A DNA stretch of 64,000 nucleotides from Bryobacteraceae bacterium (lineage in GTDB: Bacteria > Acidobacteriota > Terriglobia > Bryobacterales > Bryobacteraceae): contig JAIEPW010000011.1 of assembly GCA_019748195.1 (NCBI GenBank), forward strand, positions 1-64,000. The letters are read 5' to 3'. Below, piece by piece: positions 42,311-50,716 of this stretch. Position numbers and translations under genes: made by a program. Numbering within the stretch: the first letter of the stretch is position 1; the number at the start of each line of letters is the position of its first letter. The notes beneath the pieces are model-generated. The model saw only the letters and a list, made by a program, of their open reading frames with translations. It made no database searches and was not told the DNA's origin.

Positions 42311-43189
42311 CTATCCGGCCGCAGGCGGGTTTTTTTGAACGCGGACAACGGCCAGGTTTTGGCGTTGCAGGGCGATGGCGAAGGCATCCGCCAGGGTGGC
42401 CTTTGTGATGACGGCCGTCAGTTCCACGCCCAGGTGCACGATGGTCTGGGCGATCTGCGGCCGGATCCCGCTGATGATGCAGTCCGCCCCCATCAGGCGC
42501 GCCGCCGCCACCGTCTTCAGCAGATGCTGCGCCACCAGCGTGTCCACCGTCGGCACGCCGGTGATGTCGATGATCGCGATGGAAGCGCCCGTCGACACGA
42601 TCTGGTGCAGCAGGCTTTCCATCACCACCTGCGTCCGCGCGCTGTCCAGCGTCCCGATCAGCGGCAGCGCCAGCACCCCTTCCCAGAGCCGCACCACCGG
42701 TGTCGAAAGCTCCAGCATCTCCTGCTGCTGCTTACGGATCAGCTCCTCGCGGCCCTTCTGGTGGACTTCCGTGACGAACAACCCCAAACGGTCCAGGATC
42801 TCGGTGGCATTCCAGATTTCCGAGGCCAATTCCTCGGGTTTGCTGCTCAAGCTCCGCCGGATCGCTTCGAATACGGGCTGCTTCAGGCTGAAGATCAACA
42901 TCGCGGTTTCCAGCGGACCGAAGCCGCGGGTGGCGCGGGTGATGGCGATCTGCTCCAAAGTCTGCCGCAAATCGGCCCAGCCGGAGGAGGACAAGTCGAG
43001 TTCTCTGGTCGCGGCCAGCGCCTTCCCGAAGCCGTGAAGGAAGGAGCGGGAGGTCTCCACGTCGTCTTTCACCGATACCTGGTCCCGCCGTCCCGCTAAC
43101 GCAACTTGTTGTAATTCCAACCACTTGTCCAGAATCGCTGCTTCCTCTTTGCGCAGCAATTCCGACAGAAAGCGATATTTGTCCGCCAT
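42311..43189 (-). CDS. rsbR: RsbR-like stressosome sensor (RsbRD N-terminal domain + STAS)
   Basis: 292 residues. The C-terminal STAS domain (about 160-285) is strongly RsbR-like: LDSARTQVVMESLLHQIVSTG, IIDITGVPTVDTLVAQHLLKTV and GIRPQIAQTIVHLGVELTAVITKATLADA. Threonines in the DITGVPTVDT and IAQT segments are where RsbR paralogues carry their RsbT-phosphorylated residues. The N-terminal 150 residues form a helical domain beginning RFLSELLRKEEAAILDKWLELQ, resembling the RsbRD-type sensor and not a globin-like one. It is the first gene of the operon. Upstream is a 200 bp gap to murB. Confidence 0.92.
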   Translation of the reverse strand: MADKYRFLSELLRKEEAAILDKWLELQQVALAGRRDQVSVKDDVETSRSFLHGFGKALAATRELDLSSSGWADLRQTLEQIAITRATRGFGPLETAMLIFSLKQPVFEAIRRSLSSKPEELASEIWNATEILDRLGLFVTEVHQKGREELIRKQQQEMLELSTPVVRLWEGVLALPLIGTLDSARTQVVMESLLHQIVSTGASIAIIDITGVPTVDTLVAQHLLKTVAAARLMGADCIISGIRPQIAQTIVHLGVELTAVITKATLADAFAIALQRQNLAVVRVQKNPPAAG

Positions 43190-43389
43190 GCTCTCGGGCC
43201 TCCAGGAACTGAACCAACGGTGGTCTGGCCTACGAGTTTATAACTCTAAAATGGGAAGGTGAAGAGGCGGGCGCGAAATTATTGTACGATTTCGCACTGT
43301 AAGTCCGATCCCGGAGCACAGCCCAGGCCGGTGGCGATCACGCGCGCGGCCTCTAGAGTCGTTTCACTCCCAGGATTGTACGCCCGGCG

Positions 43390-44337
43390 TCAGAAGCCGA
43401 TGTACTGAACTTCTTCCTCGAGCTCGAAGCCGAAGCGGTCCGCCACGCGGGCCTTCAACTCCGCGATCAACGCGGCCAGGTCGTCCGAACGGCCGCCGCC
43501 ATCGTTATAGATCAGATTGGCGTGGTAGGCCGCCACCTGAATGTTGCCGCGGCGCATGCCCTTGGCGTTCACCTGCTCCAGGAACCACGCGGAAGGAGCC
43601 TTACCCTCGCGAATCACCTTCCGCGGAATCTGGCTCGCGACATCCGCGGGCAGGTCCCGCACGATCAGGTTTTTGAAGATGCTGCCGGCGCACATCATCG
43701 CCGGCGGGTACTTGGCGTCCCGCACGGCGCGGATCTCGTCCGCCGCCCGGCGCAATGCCCCTGCGTCGCCGCGCGGCAGCTCGAGCCCGGCGGAAAAAAT
43801 GATCCAGTCCTTTCGCTCCTTGAACACGCTCTCCCGGTAGGCGAAGCGGCAGCCCGCGTTGTCCAGCGTCCGGATCGCGGCTCCATCGCAGAAGCGGACC
43901 TCCCGCACGAATTCGTGGATCGAATGGCCGTAGGCGCCCGCGTTGCCGTACAGGGCGCCGCCCGTCCATCCCGGGATACCGGTCATGGTGTGCAGCCCTT
44001 CGAGTCCCCCCGCGATGGTCGCATCCACCAGGTCCTGCAACACGACGCCCGCCTGAACGTGCACACAGCCGCCTTCAATCCCGAGCCGGGCGCCGTCATA
44101 GCGCAGAACGGCTCCGCGAAATCCGGCGTCGCTGACGATCAGGTTGGACCCGCCGCCGATGACCACGCAGGGGACGCTTCGCCCGCGAATCGCCGCCCAC
44201 GCGGCCTGAAAAGCGGCCTCGTCTCCGGTCTCCACGAAGAGGTCTGCTGCGCCGCCGATGCCGAAGCGGGTATATTGGCTCAACGGAGCGTTCTCCCGGA
44301 CGCGAATGCCGGAGATCGCTCGCAGTTCGGACAGCAT
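43390..44337 (-). CDS. murB: UDP-N-acetylmuramate dehydrogenase MurB
   Basis: 315 residues. FAD-binding and catalytic motifs of MurB are present: YTRFGIGGAADLFVE, VIGGGSNLIVSDAGFRGAVL, MTGIPGWTGGALYGNAGAYG, YRESVFKERKDWII and AGSIFKNL. The enzyme reduces UDP-GlcNAc-enolpyruvate to UDP-MurNAc in peptidoglycan synthesis. The AGSIFKN segment carries the proton-donating Ser. It belongs to the shorter type II MurB class, judging by length and the YRESVFK motif. It is divergent from the DUF2461 gene, with 25 bp between starts. Confidence 0.95.
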   Translation of the reverse strand: MLSELRAISGIRVRENAPLSQYTRFGIGGAADLFVETGDEAAFQAAWAAIRGRSVPCVVIGGGSNLIVSDAGFRGAVLRYDGARLGIEGGCVHVQAGVVLQDLVDATIAGGLEGLHTMTGIPGWTGGALYGNAGAYGHSIHEFVREVRFCDGAAIRTLDNAGCRFAYRESVFKERKDWIIFSAGLELPRGDAGALRRAADEIRAVRDAKYPPAMMCAGSIFKNLIVRDLPADVASQIPRKVIREGKAPSAWFLEQVNAKGMRRGNIQVAAYHANLIYNDGGGRSDDLAALIAELKARVADRFGFELEEEVQYIGF

Positions 44338-44362
44338 TCTTCACCAGTATAGAGGAGCCGCA

Positions 44363-45103
44363 GTGGCAGACACGGCGTTCGCGGGGTTTCCACCCGCCGG
44401 GATGAAGTTCCTTCGCGACCTGGCGAAGAACAACGATCGCGATTGGTTCCAGCCGCGCAAGGAGATCTACGAATCCAGCGTCCGGCAGCCCATGCTGCGC
44501 CTGGTGGAGGCGATCAACGCGCGCCTGGCGAAAACGGCGCCCGAGTATATTTCCGATCCGGCGAAAGCCGTGTTCCGCGTCTATCGCGATACCCGCTTCA
44601 GCGTCGACAAGACGCCCTACAAGACTCACATCGCCGCGTCGTTCTGGCGCCGGGGAATGGAGAAGAACCAGAGCGCCGGCTTCTACATCCACGTGCAGCC
44701 GAAAGAAGTGTACGTGGCCGGAGGCGTTTACTTTCTGATGCCGGAGGACTTGCTGACCGTGCGCATGCACCTGGCCGTGAATCACGCCGAGTTCCGCAAG
44801 CTGGCCTCGTCGAAAAAGCTGAAAAGCCTGCTGGGGGACCTGGAGGGCGACTCCCTGACCCGCGTTCCCAAGGGCTTCGATCCGGAGCAACCCGCGGCGG
44901 ACCTCATCCGGCGCAAACAGTGGTATTTTTCCGCCAAGCTGGACCCCGCGCTGGCCGCGTCGCCGTTGCTGGTGAAGGAGTTCGCCGATCGCATCGCGGC
45001 GGTGACGCCGGTGTGCGAATACTTCAACCACGCCTTACTGAAGCGGGCGATTTCCAGACCCAAGGATCCGCTTTCCGGATCGCAGGCCGCGCGCCCCCGC
45101 TGA
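44363..45103 (+). CDS. DUF2461 family protein
   Basis: 246 residues from a GTG at 44363 with AGAGGAG 6-12 nt upstream. The family pattern is clear: FPPAGMKFLRDLAKNNDRDWFQPRKEIYE, FRVYRDTRFSVDKTPYKTHIAASF and GFYIHVQPKEVYVAGGVYFLMPEDLLTVR. DUF2461 proteins are common in bacteria and some fungi and have no established function. The 45258-series track start lies in murB. It converges on the L7/L12-domain gene with an 11 bp gap. Confidence 0.88.
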   Translation: MADTAFAGFPPAGMKFLRDLAKNNDRDWFQPRKEIYESSVRQPMLRLVEAINARLAKTAPEYISDPAKAVFRVYRDTRFSVDKTPYKTHIAASFWRRGMEKNQSAGFYIHVQPKEVYVAGGVYFLMPEDLLTVRMHLAVNHAEFRKLASSKKLKSLLGDLEGDSLTRVPKGFDPEQPAADLIRRKQWYFSAKLDPALAASPLLVKEFADRIAAVTPVCEYFNHALLKRAISRPKDPLSGSQAARPR

Positions 45104-45114
45104 CGCGCGCCAGG

Positions 45115-45540
45115 CTATTTCACGCGGTCGCGCAGCCGGTCCACCAGCTCCTTCGATTCCTTCAGGCCCATGCCGGTGGCCTGCCGGACCTCCTTGATCG
45201 CTTCGATCACCTGCTTCTTCTTGATGAGCTGGGCGATCTGCGCCAGCTTATCTTCCGAGATGCCCGGCAGCACCGCGCGCACCTGGTCGGATTCCCGCTC
45301 CGCCGCCGCCGACGCCACCGCCGTTGCCGACGCCGAGGGTGTATGCGTGGGAGCGTTCACGTGAGCGGACTCGAAATCGACGCTGTCGCCGGATGGACGT
45401 CCCAGGCTGAGCACGATCAGGATCGCGGCGACGCCCATCAGAATGTAAGGCAGCAGCTCGAGTCCCGTTCCGGCAAGTTGACCCTGCACGGTGAGCGCGC
45501 CGAAACCGGCGACCAGCAGGATGATGCCCAGGATACGCAT
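45115..45540 (-). CDS. Membrane-anchored protein with ribosomal L7/L12 C-terminal-like domain
   Basis: 141 residues. Two membrane helices at about 1-20 and 29-46 (LGIILLVAGFGALTV; LPYILMGVAAILIVLSL) are followed by a flexible Ala/Ser linker and a C-terminal 55-residue domain. That domain (IAQLIKKKQVIEAIKEVRQATGMGLKESKELVDRL) matches the L7/L12 C-terminal fold that binds translation factors on the ribosome. It is not L12 itself: the dimerisation domain is replaced by the anchor. It might tether translating ribosomes or GTPases to the membrane, which is speculation. It lies between deoC and DUF2461. Confidence 0.75.
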   Translation of the reverse strand: MRILGIILLVAGFGALTVQGQLAGTGLELLPYILMGVAAILIVLSLGRPSGDSVDFESAHVNAPTHTPSASATAVASAAAERESDQVRAVLPGISEDKLAQIAQLIKKKQVIEAIKEVRQATGMGLKESKELVDRLRDRVK

Positions 45541-45559
45541 GTGCCAAATGATACGCGAT

Positions 45560-46282
45560 TCAGCTTGCCTTGCGCTGAGCGTCGAGTTCCGTCTTCCAGC
45601 TCTCCAGCATCGGGACGGTGTGAATCGTTCCCGCGCGCTCCACGCCCGCCGCGCGCAGTTGTTTCAGGTGATCCAGCGTCCGCACGCCTCCCGACGCCTT
45701 GATCTTGACCCGCCCCTCCAGCAGGCGTTTCATCAATGCAATGTCCTCCATCGAGTACGGGGCCGGTCCGAAGGGAGTCGAGGTTCGGGCGTAATCCACC
45801 TGGGCTCGCTTGGCGATGCGGCAGGCGATCGTCTTTAAGTCCTGCGTCAGGTATCCGTTTTCAAACGCCACCTTCAGGATCGCGCCGCCTTCATGGCAGG
45901 CCGCCGAAAGCTGCGTCAGTTCCATTTCGACGTACTGGAACTGGCGCGAGATCATTTTCCCGATGTTCAGCACCGTATCGATTTCGCGCGCGCCCCGGCG
46001 AATCAGGTCGCGCGCCGCATAAAGTTTGGCGGGGGTGGTGTCGTCCCCGTGCGGATAGCCGACGTGGCTGGCCACCGGGATTCCCGATCCTTCCATCCAG
46101 CGAACGGCCAGGTCCACGTCCGACGGCCGGACGCAAACCGCGGCGATGCGATACTGCCGGGCGATTTCGCAACTGATGCGAATGTGTTCCTCGCTCAGCT
46201 CCGGGCGCACCGCCGAGTGCTCGATCATGCCCGCCAGATCTTCATATCGAAGTTCCGGCTTCGGCGCCCCGGCGGAATCCAT
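45560..46282 (-). CDS. deoC: Deoxyribose-phosphate aldolase DeoC
   Basis: 240 residues. Family segments are LAGMIEHSAVRPELSEEHI, AAVCVRPSDVDLAVRWMEGSGIPVASHVGYPHG, IDTVLNIGKM and KVAFENGYLTQD. The Schiff-base Lys lies in RVKIKASGGVRTL. It cleaves 2-deoxyribose-5-phosphate to glyceraldehyde-3-phosphate and acetaldehyde in nucleoside salvage. It begins 4 bp after cpoB and so is probably cotranscribed with the Tol-Pal genes. Confidence 0.92.
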   Translation of the reverse strand: MDSAGAPKPELRYEDLAGMIEHSAVRPELSEEHIRISCEIARQYRIAAVCVRPSDVDLAVRWMEGSGIPVASHVGYPHGDDTTPAKLYAARDLIRRGAREIDTVLNIGKMISRQFQYVEMELTQLSAACHEGGAILKVAFENGYLTQDLKTIACRIAKRAQVDYARTSTPFGPAPYSMEDIALMKRLLEGRVKIKASGGVRTLDHLKQLRAAGVERAGTIHTVPMLESWKTELDAQRKAS

Positions 46283-46286
46283 CTCT

Positions 46287-47183
46287 CTACCTCTTTCTCG
46301 GCGAGCGCGACGCGGTGGGCGGCGCGATCCCCAGCGCCTTCAACTGGTCCTTGGCCTTCGCCGCCTGCTCCGACGCCGGGTACTTCTTGATCAGTTCCCG
46401 GAACTCGTCGGCGGCCGCGGTGCGCTTGCCCGTCTGCAGCAGCATGCGCGCTTTCATGTACTGCGCATCCGCGGACTTGTTGTTCTCCTGATACTTCTCC
46501 AGCACCTGATCGTAGGCCGCCATCGCCGCGTCGGGATCGTTGTTGCGCCGGTGGATCTCGCCGATGTAGAACTGCGCGTTCGGCGCCAGTTCCGTGCTCG
46601 AAAAGTACTTCACGTAATCCTGAAACTCCATCAGCGCCAGTTCCAGCTTGCCGGAGTTCATGTCCGCCAGCGCATTCTTATACAGAGTCTCCGCCGACAT
46701 CCCGGCTGGAGGGACGTTGCCCGCCGGCGCCGTCGATCCCTCCGCCCCGGGAGGCTTGGGTGGATTGTTGAGCGTCCGCACGGTCGTATCCAGGTCCACG
46801 ATCTTCTGGTCCAGCTTCGCCAGCCGCGAGTTCGTTTCGGCGATGGCCTCCCGCATCCCGCGCACCTCTTCGCCCACCTGATCCATTTTCGTGCTGACGC
46901 CCACCACGCCCGAGGCCACCGTCTTCGACTGCTCCCGGAAGCTGTTGCCCAGGCTGCTCTGCAGCGCGGTAACGCCTTCATTGGATTTGTTCGCGGTCTC
47001 CAGCGCCTGCTGCACCAGCTTCGTCAACTGCCCCAGCTTGTCATCCAGGTTCTTCTCGAGCTGCTTCATCTGCTCCTGCAGCAACGCCATGTCGCGCTGC
47101 AGATCGACGATCTCCTTCCTCTGGGCGAAGGCGGGCGCCGACACAAGCATCAGGAAAACCGTCAATAAGCCGAAAACACGCAT
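46287..47183 (-). CDS. cpoB: Tol-Pal accessory protein CpoB/YbgF
   Basis: 298 residues from the ATG at 47183 with signal peptide MRVFGLLTVFLMLVSAPAFAQ. A long coiled coil follows (about 25-135: DLQRDMALLQEQMKQLEKNLDD and heptads through LAKLDQKIVDLD), then a Pro-rich linker and three TPR-like repeats (YKNALADMNSGKLELALMEFQDYVKYF; AQFYIGEIHRRNNDPDAAMAAYDQVLEKY; AQYMKARMLLQTGKRTAAADEFREL). CpoB coordinates Tol-Pal with septal peptidoglycan synthesis in E. coli. It follows pal on the minus strand. Confidence 0.9.
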   Translation of the reverse strand: MRVFGLLTVFLMLVSAPAFAQRKEIVDLQRDMALLQEQMKQLEKNLDDKLGQLTKLVQQALETANKSNEGVTALQSSLGNSFREQSKTVASGVVGVSTKMDQVGEEVRGMREAIAETNSRLAKLDQKIVDLDTTVRTLNNPPKPPGAEGSTAPAGNVPPAGMSAETLYKNALADMNSGKLELALMEFQDYVKYFSSTELAPNAQFYIGEIHRRNNDPDAAMAAYDQVLEKYQENNKSADAQYMKARMLLQTGKRTAAADEFRELIKKYPASEQAAKAKDQLKALGIAPPTASRSPRKR

Positions 47184-47258
47184 CACCAACTCCTTCCACA
47201 AAACGCGCGGGCGCCCGCGAACCCGCACCACGGTCCGCCGGGCGCCCGTCTAGGCCGG

Positions 47259-48053
47259 TTAACGGACCGGTTCGATGTGAGCCCGGCGGTTCTTCTGCCA
47301 GCAGCTCTCATTTGCCTCGGTACACGTGGGACGTTCCTTGCCGTAGCTGATGGTACGCAGCTTATCGGCGGCAACGCCCAACTGGGTCAACAACTCCTTG
47401 GCCGCCGTCGCCCGGCGATCGCCCAACCCCAGGTTGTACTCCGCCGAGCCGCGCTCGTCGCAGTGGCCTTCCACCGTGAAGCTCGCGCCGGCGTCCAACC
47501 CGAACACCCGCTTGATGACGTCCGCGTTCTTCGTCAGCGTCTCCCGCGCATCCGGACGGATATCGCTCTTGTCGTAATCGAAATAGGCGTCGCCCGCGTT
47601 TTCGGTCTGCCACAGTTGACCCCAGGTCATGCTCGGCGCCTTCGGCGGCTCCGCCGGACGCGGCACCACCGGCTCACCCACGGTCAGCGTCACCGCGCGC
47701 GAGGTCTCCCCGCCCGGACCCTTCGCCGTCAGCGTGTACGTTGTGGTCTGGTTCGGCGATACCGAACGGTTGCCCTGCGCATTCACCGCCCCGATCCCGC
47801 TGATGTTTACGTCCGTTGCGTCCGAAGTGGACCATCGCAGAGTCGCCGACTGCCCGCGGTCCACGCGCGACGGCTCCACCGTGAAGCTGCCGATCTGCGG
47901 CGCGCGCGGCGTCATCTTCGGCGGCTCCGTTACCGGCGTCGGGGGCGCAGCCGGAGCCGGCACCTTCTTCTTGCAACCTACCGCAAACAGGCTCAATCCG
48001 AGCGCAACCGCCACCATGCTCGTCCGCCCGATCTGACTTCGCTGTTGCTTCAT
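47259..48053 (-). CDS. pal: Peptidoglycan-associated lipoprotein Pal with an Ig-like insertion
   Basis: 264 residues from the ATG at 48053. A lipobox FAVGC at about residue 27 makes it a lipoprotein. An unusual Ig-like domain (about 50-125: IGSFTVEPSRVDRGQSATLRWSTSDATDVNI, TTTYTLTAKGPGGETSRAVTLTV) precedes the OmpA/Pal C-terminal domain (YFDYDKSDIRPDARETLTKNADVI, FTVEGHCDERGSAEYNLGLGDRRATAAKELL). Pal links the outer membrane to peptidoglycan and to TolB. Typical Pal lacks the Ig-like part, and its length here is nearly double that of E. coli Pal. Confidence 0.92.
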   Translation of the reverse strand: MKQQRSQIGRTSMVAVALGLSLFAVGCKKKVPAPAAPPTPVTEPPKMTPRAPQIGSFTVEPSRVDRGQSATLRWSTSDATDVNISGIGAVNAQGNRSVSPNQTTTYTLTAKGPGGETSRAVTLTVGEPVVPRPAEPPKAPSMTWGQLWQTENAGDAYFDYDKSDIRPDARETLTKNADVIKRVFGLDAGASFTVEGHCDERGSAEYNLGLGDRRATAAKELLTQLGVAADKLRTISYGKERPTCTEANESCWQKNRRAHIEPVR

Positions 48054-48084
48054 TTCGATCTCCTGCCTCCCTAGCGATCTCTCT

Positions 48085-49476
48085 CTATTGAATTGCCTTC
48101 GCCCACACGGGCTTTTCATTGTTGCCCTGCGACGTCAACTGCTTCTGCTGTGTACCATCGGCCAGCATCGTGAAAATCGACGTACGCCCACCGCGCCGCG
48201 AGGAATAGGCCAGATGGACTCCATCCGGAGCCCAAACCGGATTCTCGTTGCGGCCCTGCCCGCTGGTGAGCTGTACAAGCTGCCGTGTCGCTACGTTCAT
48301 CACAAAAATGTTGAAGTTCCCCGGCTCAAAGCCGCGCGTCCAGGCGAACGCGATGAACTTACCGTCGGGGTGCCAGGCCGGATTCACCGCGTCGCCTTCG
48401 CCGGTGGTCAGCATCCCGATGTCGGTCCCTTCGATATTCATTCTATATACTTGCGGGGGGCCGGAGCGACCCGAGACGAACACCACATCCTGCCCGGTCT
48501 TCGGATTCACCTTCGGCTCCACCTCAACGGCCCGCACCTGCGTCAGCCGCCTCAGGTTGCCGCCGTTCACATCCGCCATGTAAATGTTGGCGTAACCGTC
48601 GCCCGCCGCCGTGGAGGAAAAAATCACATGCTTGGAGTCCGGCGTGAATGATGCGTTCGCGTTCATCGATGCGCGCTGGTTGTAGAATGTCAACCGCCGG
48701 CCGGATTCCGCCGACAGAACCACGATTTCCGGCTGTCCCCGCGCGAACGTCGTGCAGGCCACCAGCCGCCCGTCCGGCGACACCGACGGCATCGTGGTGA
48801 TCGACCGGAAGTTCGTCAACTGCTTCTGGTTCGATCCGTCGTAGTCCATGGACCAGATTTCCTTATTGCCCGTCCGGTCGCTTACGAAATGAATCCGCGA
48901 GCCCGCCAGGCTCACCGCGCCGAACTGCGTCAGGATGTCCGCCGCGAAGTCGCGCGCCACCTTCCTCGCTCCGTCGTCATCCAGCGATCCCGTGTACACC
49001 TTGCCCACCACCTGCGCGCTCGCGATGTCCGGCTGCCCCACGTTGTACAGCCACCCGAACAACACCAGCCGCCCGTCCTGCACCGCCGTGTACCCGAACG
49101 CCAGGTAATTCGCGTTCACCGGCGGATTGAACCAGTCGGTGAGCCACGGACCCACCCTCCGCGGCTGCTCGCCCCGACGCGCCGGAGCTTCCGGCGCCTT
49201 GAAGTCCGACGGCTGTTGCGGGACTTCCAGGGGATACAGGCTCTTGGCCACCATCTGCAATCGCCCCGATTGCTCCAGTTCGCTGAACAGCGTGGCGTTG
49301 AACGCGGGCATGAAGCGCCCGGCGTCCCCCGCGCCCTTGAAGTCCGGCGCCGCGATCGCGGGAATCCGCGTCCCTCCGGTGATCACGCTCAGAATGTCGC
49401 TTTGCTGGGCCAGCAGCAGAGCCGCCCCGGCCGCCAGAAACCCAACCGCGATGAAGAACAGAATCTTTTTGGTCAT
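48085..49476 (-). CDS. tolB: Tol-Pal system beta-propeller protein TolB
   Basis: 463 residues: signal peptide or anchor (about 1-23), an N-terminal alpha/beta domain (to about 185) and a C-terminal beta-propeller with WD40-like/PD40 blades (ISFVSDRTGNKEIWSMDYDGSNQKQLT; PSVSPDGRLVACTTFARGQPEIVVL; PAWHPDGKFIAFAW; PVWAPDGVHLAYSSRRGGRTSIF). TolB is periplasmic and binds Pal. It sits between tolA and pal and overlaps tolA by 4 bp. Confidence 0.93.
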   Translation of the reverse strand: MTKKILFFIAVGFLAAGAALLLAQQSDILSVITGGTRIPAIAAPDFKGAGDAGRFMPAFNATLFSELEQSGRLQMVAKSLYPLEVPQQPSDFKAPEAPARRGEQPRRVGPWLTDWFNPPVNANYLAFGYTAVQDGRLVLFGWLYNVGQPDIASAQVVGKVYTGSLDDDGARKVARDFAADILTQFGAVSLAGSRIHFVSDRTGNKEIWSMDYDGSNQKQLTNFRSITTMPSVSPDGRLVACTTFARGQPEIVVLSAESGRRLTFYNQRASMNANASFTPDSKHVIFSSTAAGDGYANIYMADVNGGNLRRLTQVRAVEVEPKVNPKTGQDVVFVSGRSGPPQVYRMNIEGTDIGMLTTGEGDAVNPAWHPDGKFIAFAWTRGFEPGNFNIFVMNVATRQLVQLTSGQGRNENPVWAPDGVHLAYSSRRGGRTSIFTMLADGTQQKQLTSQGNNEKPVWAKAIQ

Positions 49477-50261
49477 CTCTTCAACTCAAACCACAGTTCC
49501 ACCCGGGCCGTGTCGCGCTCGAATCCCGCCGGCAGGGGCGGAAAAGGAGCCGCGTCGAATACCGCGCGCTGCGCCGAATAGTCCAGCGCGCTGATCCCGC
49601 TCGTCTGCAGCACCTTCACGTTCCGGACGCTGCCGTTGCGCAACAGATCAAATACCACAATTGCGATGGGCGCCGTTTTTGTCCGCGGATCCACGTCGCC
49701 CGTGTTCCACTTCTCCGCCACCCGTTGCCGCAGCAGCGCTTCATAGCCGCCGAACCGCGTTCCCAGCGAGCTCGCCGGGCCTGTCCCCACGCCGCCCGCG
49801 CCCGGCGCCTGCGAAAAAATCTGCGAAACCGCCGCCTGGCCCTGCGTCGAATACATCTGGTTGGGTCGGTCCGCGTCCGGATTGCGGTACTTCTGCGCCT
49901 GCACGGCTTTCTTTTCCTGCTCGCGCGGCTTCTTCGCGTCCTTGCTCTTCAGCGCGATCGCATCCGGCTCCGGCCTGGCCCGCTCCACCTTCTCCTCCTT
50001 GGGAGGAGTGGGCAGGTTGCTCTTGGTGTCCCGCGCCACCGGATTCTGCAATCCCGTGCGCTGCTGCAGCGGAATGCTGCTCACCACGTTCACCGTCATC
50101 GCGCCCGCGCCCGGATTCTCCACGCCGAACTTGGGCCCCGACGCGGCTAGCCAGCTCGACAGGCCCATGAACACGCCGAGCCCCACGTGCGCGCCGATCG
50201 ACAGGACGAACGGGCCCCTCAGGCTCTCCCGTTCATCCAGAATGTCCACCGGCCGCGCCAT
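49473..50261 (-). CDS. tolA: TonB/TolA-family energy transducer
   Basis: 262 residues: a membrane helix near 19-40 (FVLSIGAHVGLGVFMGLSSWLA), a charged Lys/Glu/Pro-rich linker (about 85-125: KEEKVERARPEPDAIALKSKDAKKPREQEKKAVQ) and a C-terminal TonB-like domain (YEALLRQRVAEKWNTG, VVFDLLRNGSVRNVKVLQTSGISALDYSAQRAVFDAAPFPPLPAG). In this operon it takes the TolA role, spanning the periplasm to TolB and Pal; the C-terminal fold alone would equally fit TonB. Confidence 0.85.
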   Translation of the reverse strand: MARPVDILDERESLRGPFVLSIGAHVGLGVFMGLSSWLAASGPKFGVENPGAGAMTVNVVSSIPLQQRTGLQNPVARDTKSNLPTPPKEEKVERARPEPDAIALKSKDAKKPREQEKKAVQAQKYRNPDADRPNQMYSTQGQAAVSQIFSQAPGAGGVGTGPASSLGTRFGGYEALLRQRVAEKWNTGDVDPRTKTAPIAIVVFDLLRNGSVRNVKVLQTSGISALDYSAQRAVFDAAPFPPLPAGFERDTARVELWFELKR

Positions 50262-50701
50262 CAGCGTTTCCGTCCGTTCTCCAACGGCTGCGTTACCACG
50301 TTTACGCCATACCCGGCCTTGTGCAACCGGGCCATCACCTGCACCGGCGTCTCCCAGATCGCGGACTTGTCCGCCCGCAGGTAAACGCTCTTGGCCTTCG
50401 GAAAGCGCTCCTTCAAGGTCCGGTCCAGGGCGTTGATGTTCACCGTCTTCTCGTTCAGGTACAGCTCGCCGGCGGGCGACACCGTGATCACCGGCAGAAT
50501 CTCCACCGTGTCCTTCACCATGTCCACCTTGGGGACATCCACTTCGATTCCAAACTCCATCACGTGCGCCGTCAGCATGAAGATGATCAGCAGCACCATC
50601 ACCACGTCCACCAGCGGAATGATGTTGATTTCCGACAGCGTCCCCGCCGTCCGCGACCTGCGCCCGCCGCCATGCCCGTTACCGCCGAGTTGGATGGCCA
50701 T
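50261..50701 (-). CDS. tolR: Biopolymer transport protein TolR/ExbD
   Basis: 146 residues. One membrane helix follows SEINIIPLVDVVMVLLIIFMLTAH, which contains the conserved membrane Asp (LVDVVMVL) needed for proton-motive-force coupling. The periplasmic domain ends VMARLHKAGYGVNVVTQPL. It forms the stator with TolQ. A 1 bp TGATG overlap links it to tolA. Confidence 0.92.
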   Translation of the reverse strand: MAIQLGGNGHGGGRRSRTAGTLSEINIIPLVDVVMVLLIIFMLTAHVMEFGIEVDVPKVDMVKDTVEILPVITVSPAGELYLNEKTVNINALDRTLKERFPKAKSVYLRADKSAIWETPVQVMARLHKAGYGVNVVTQPLENGRKR

Positions 50702-50716
50702 ATGTCTTGGGATGCC

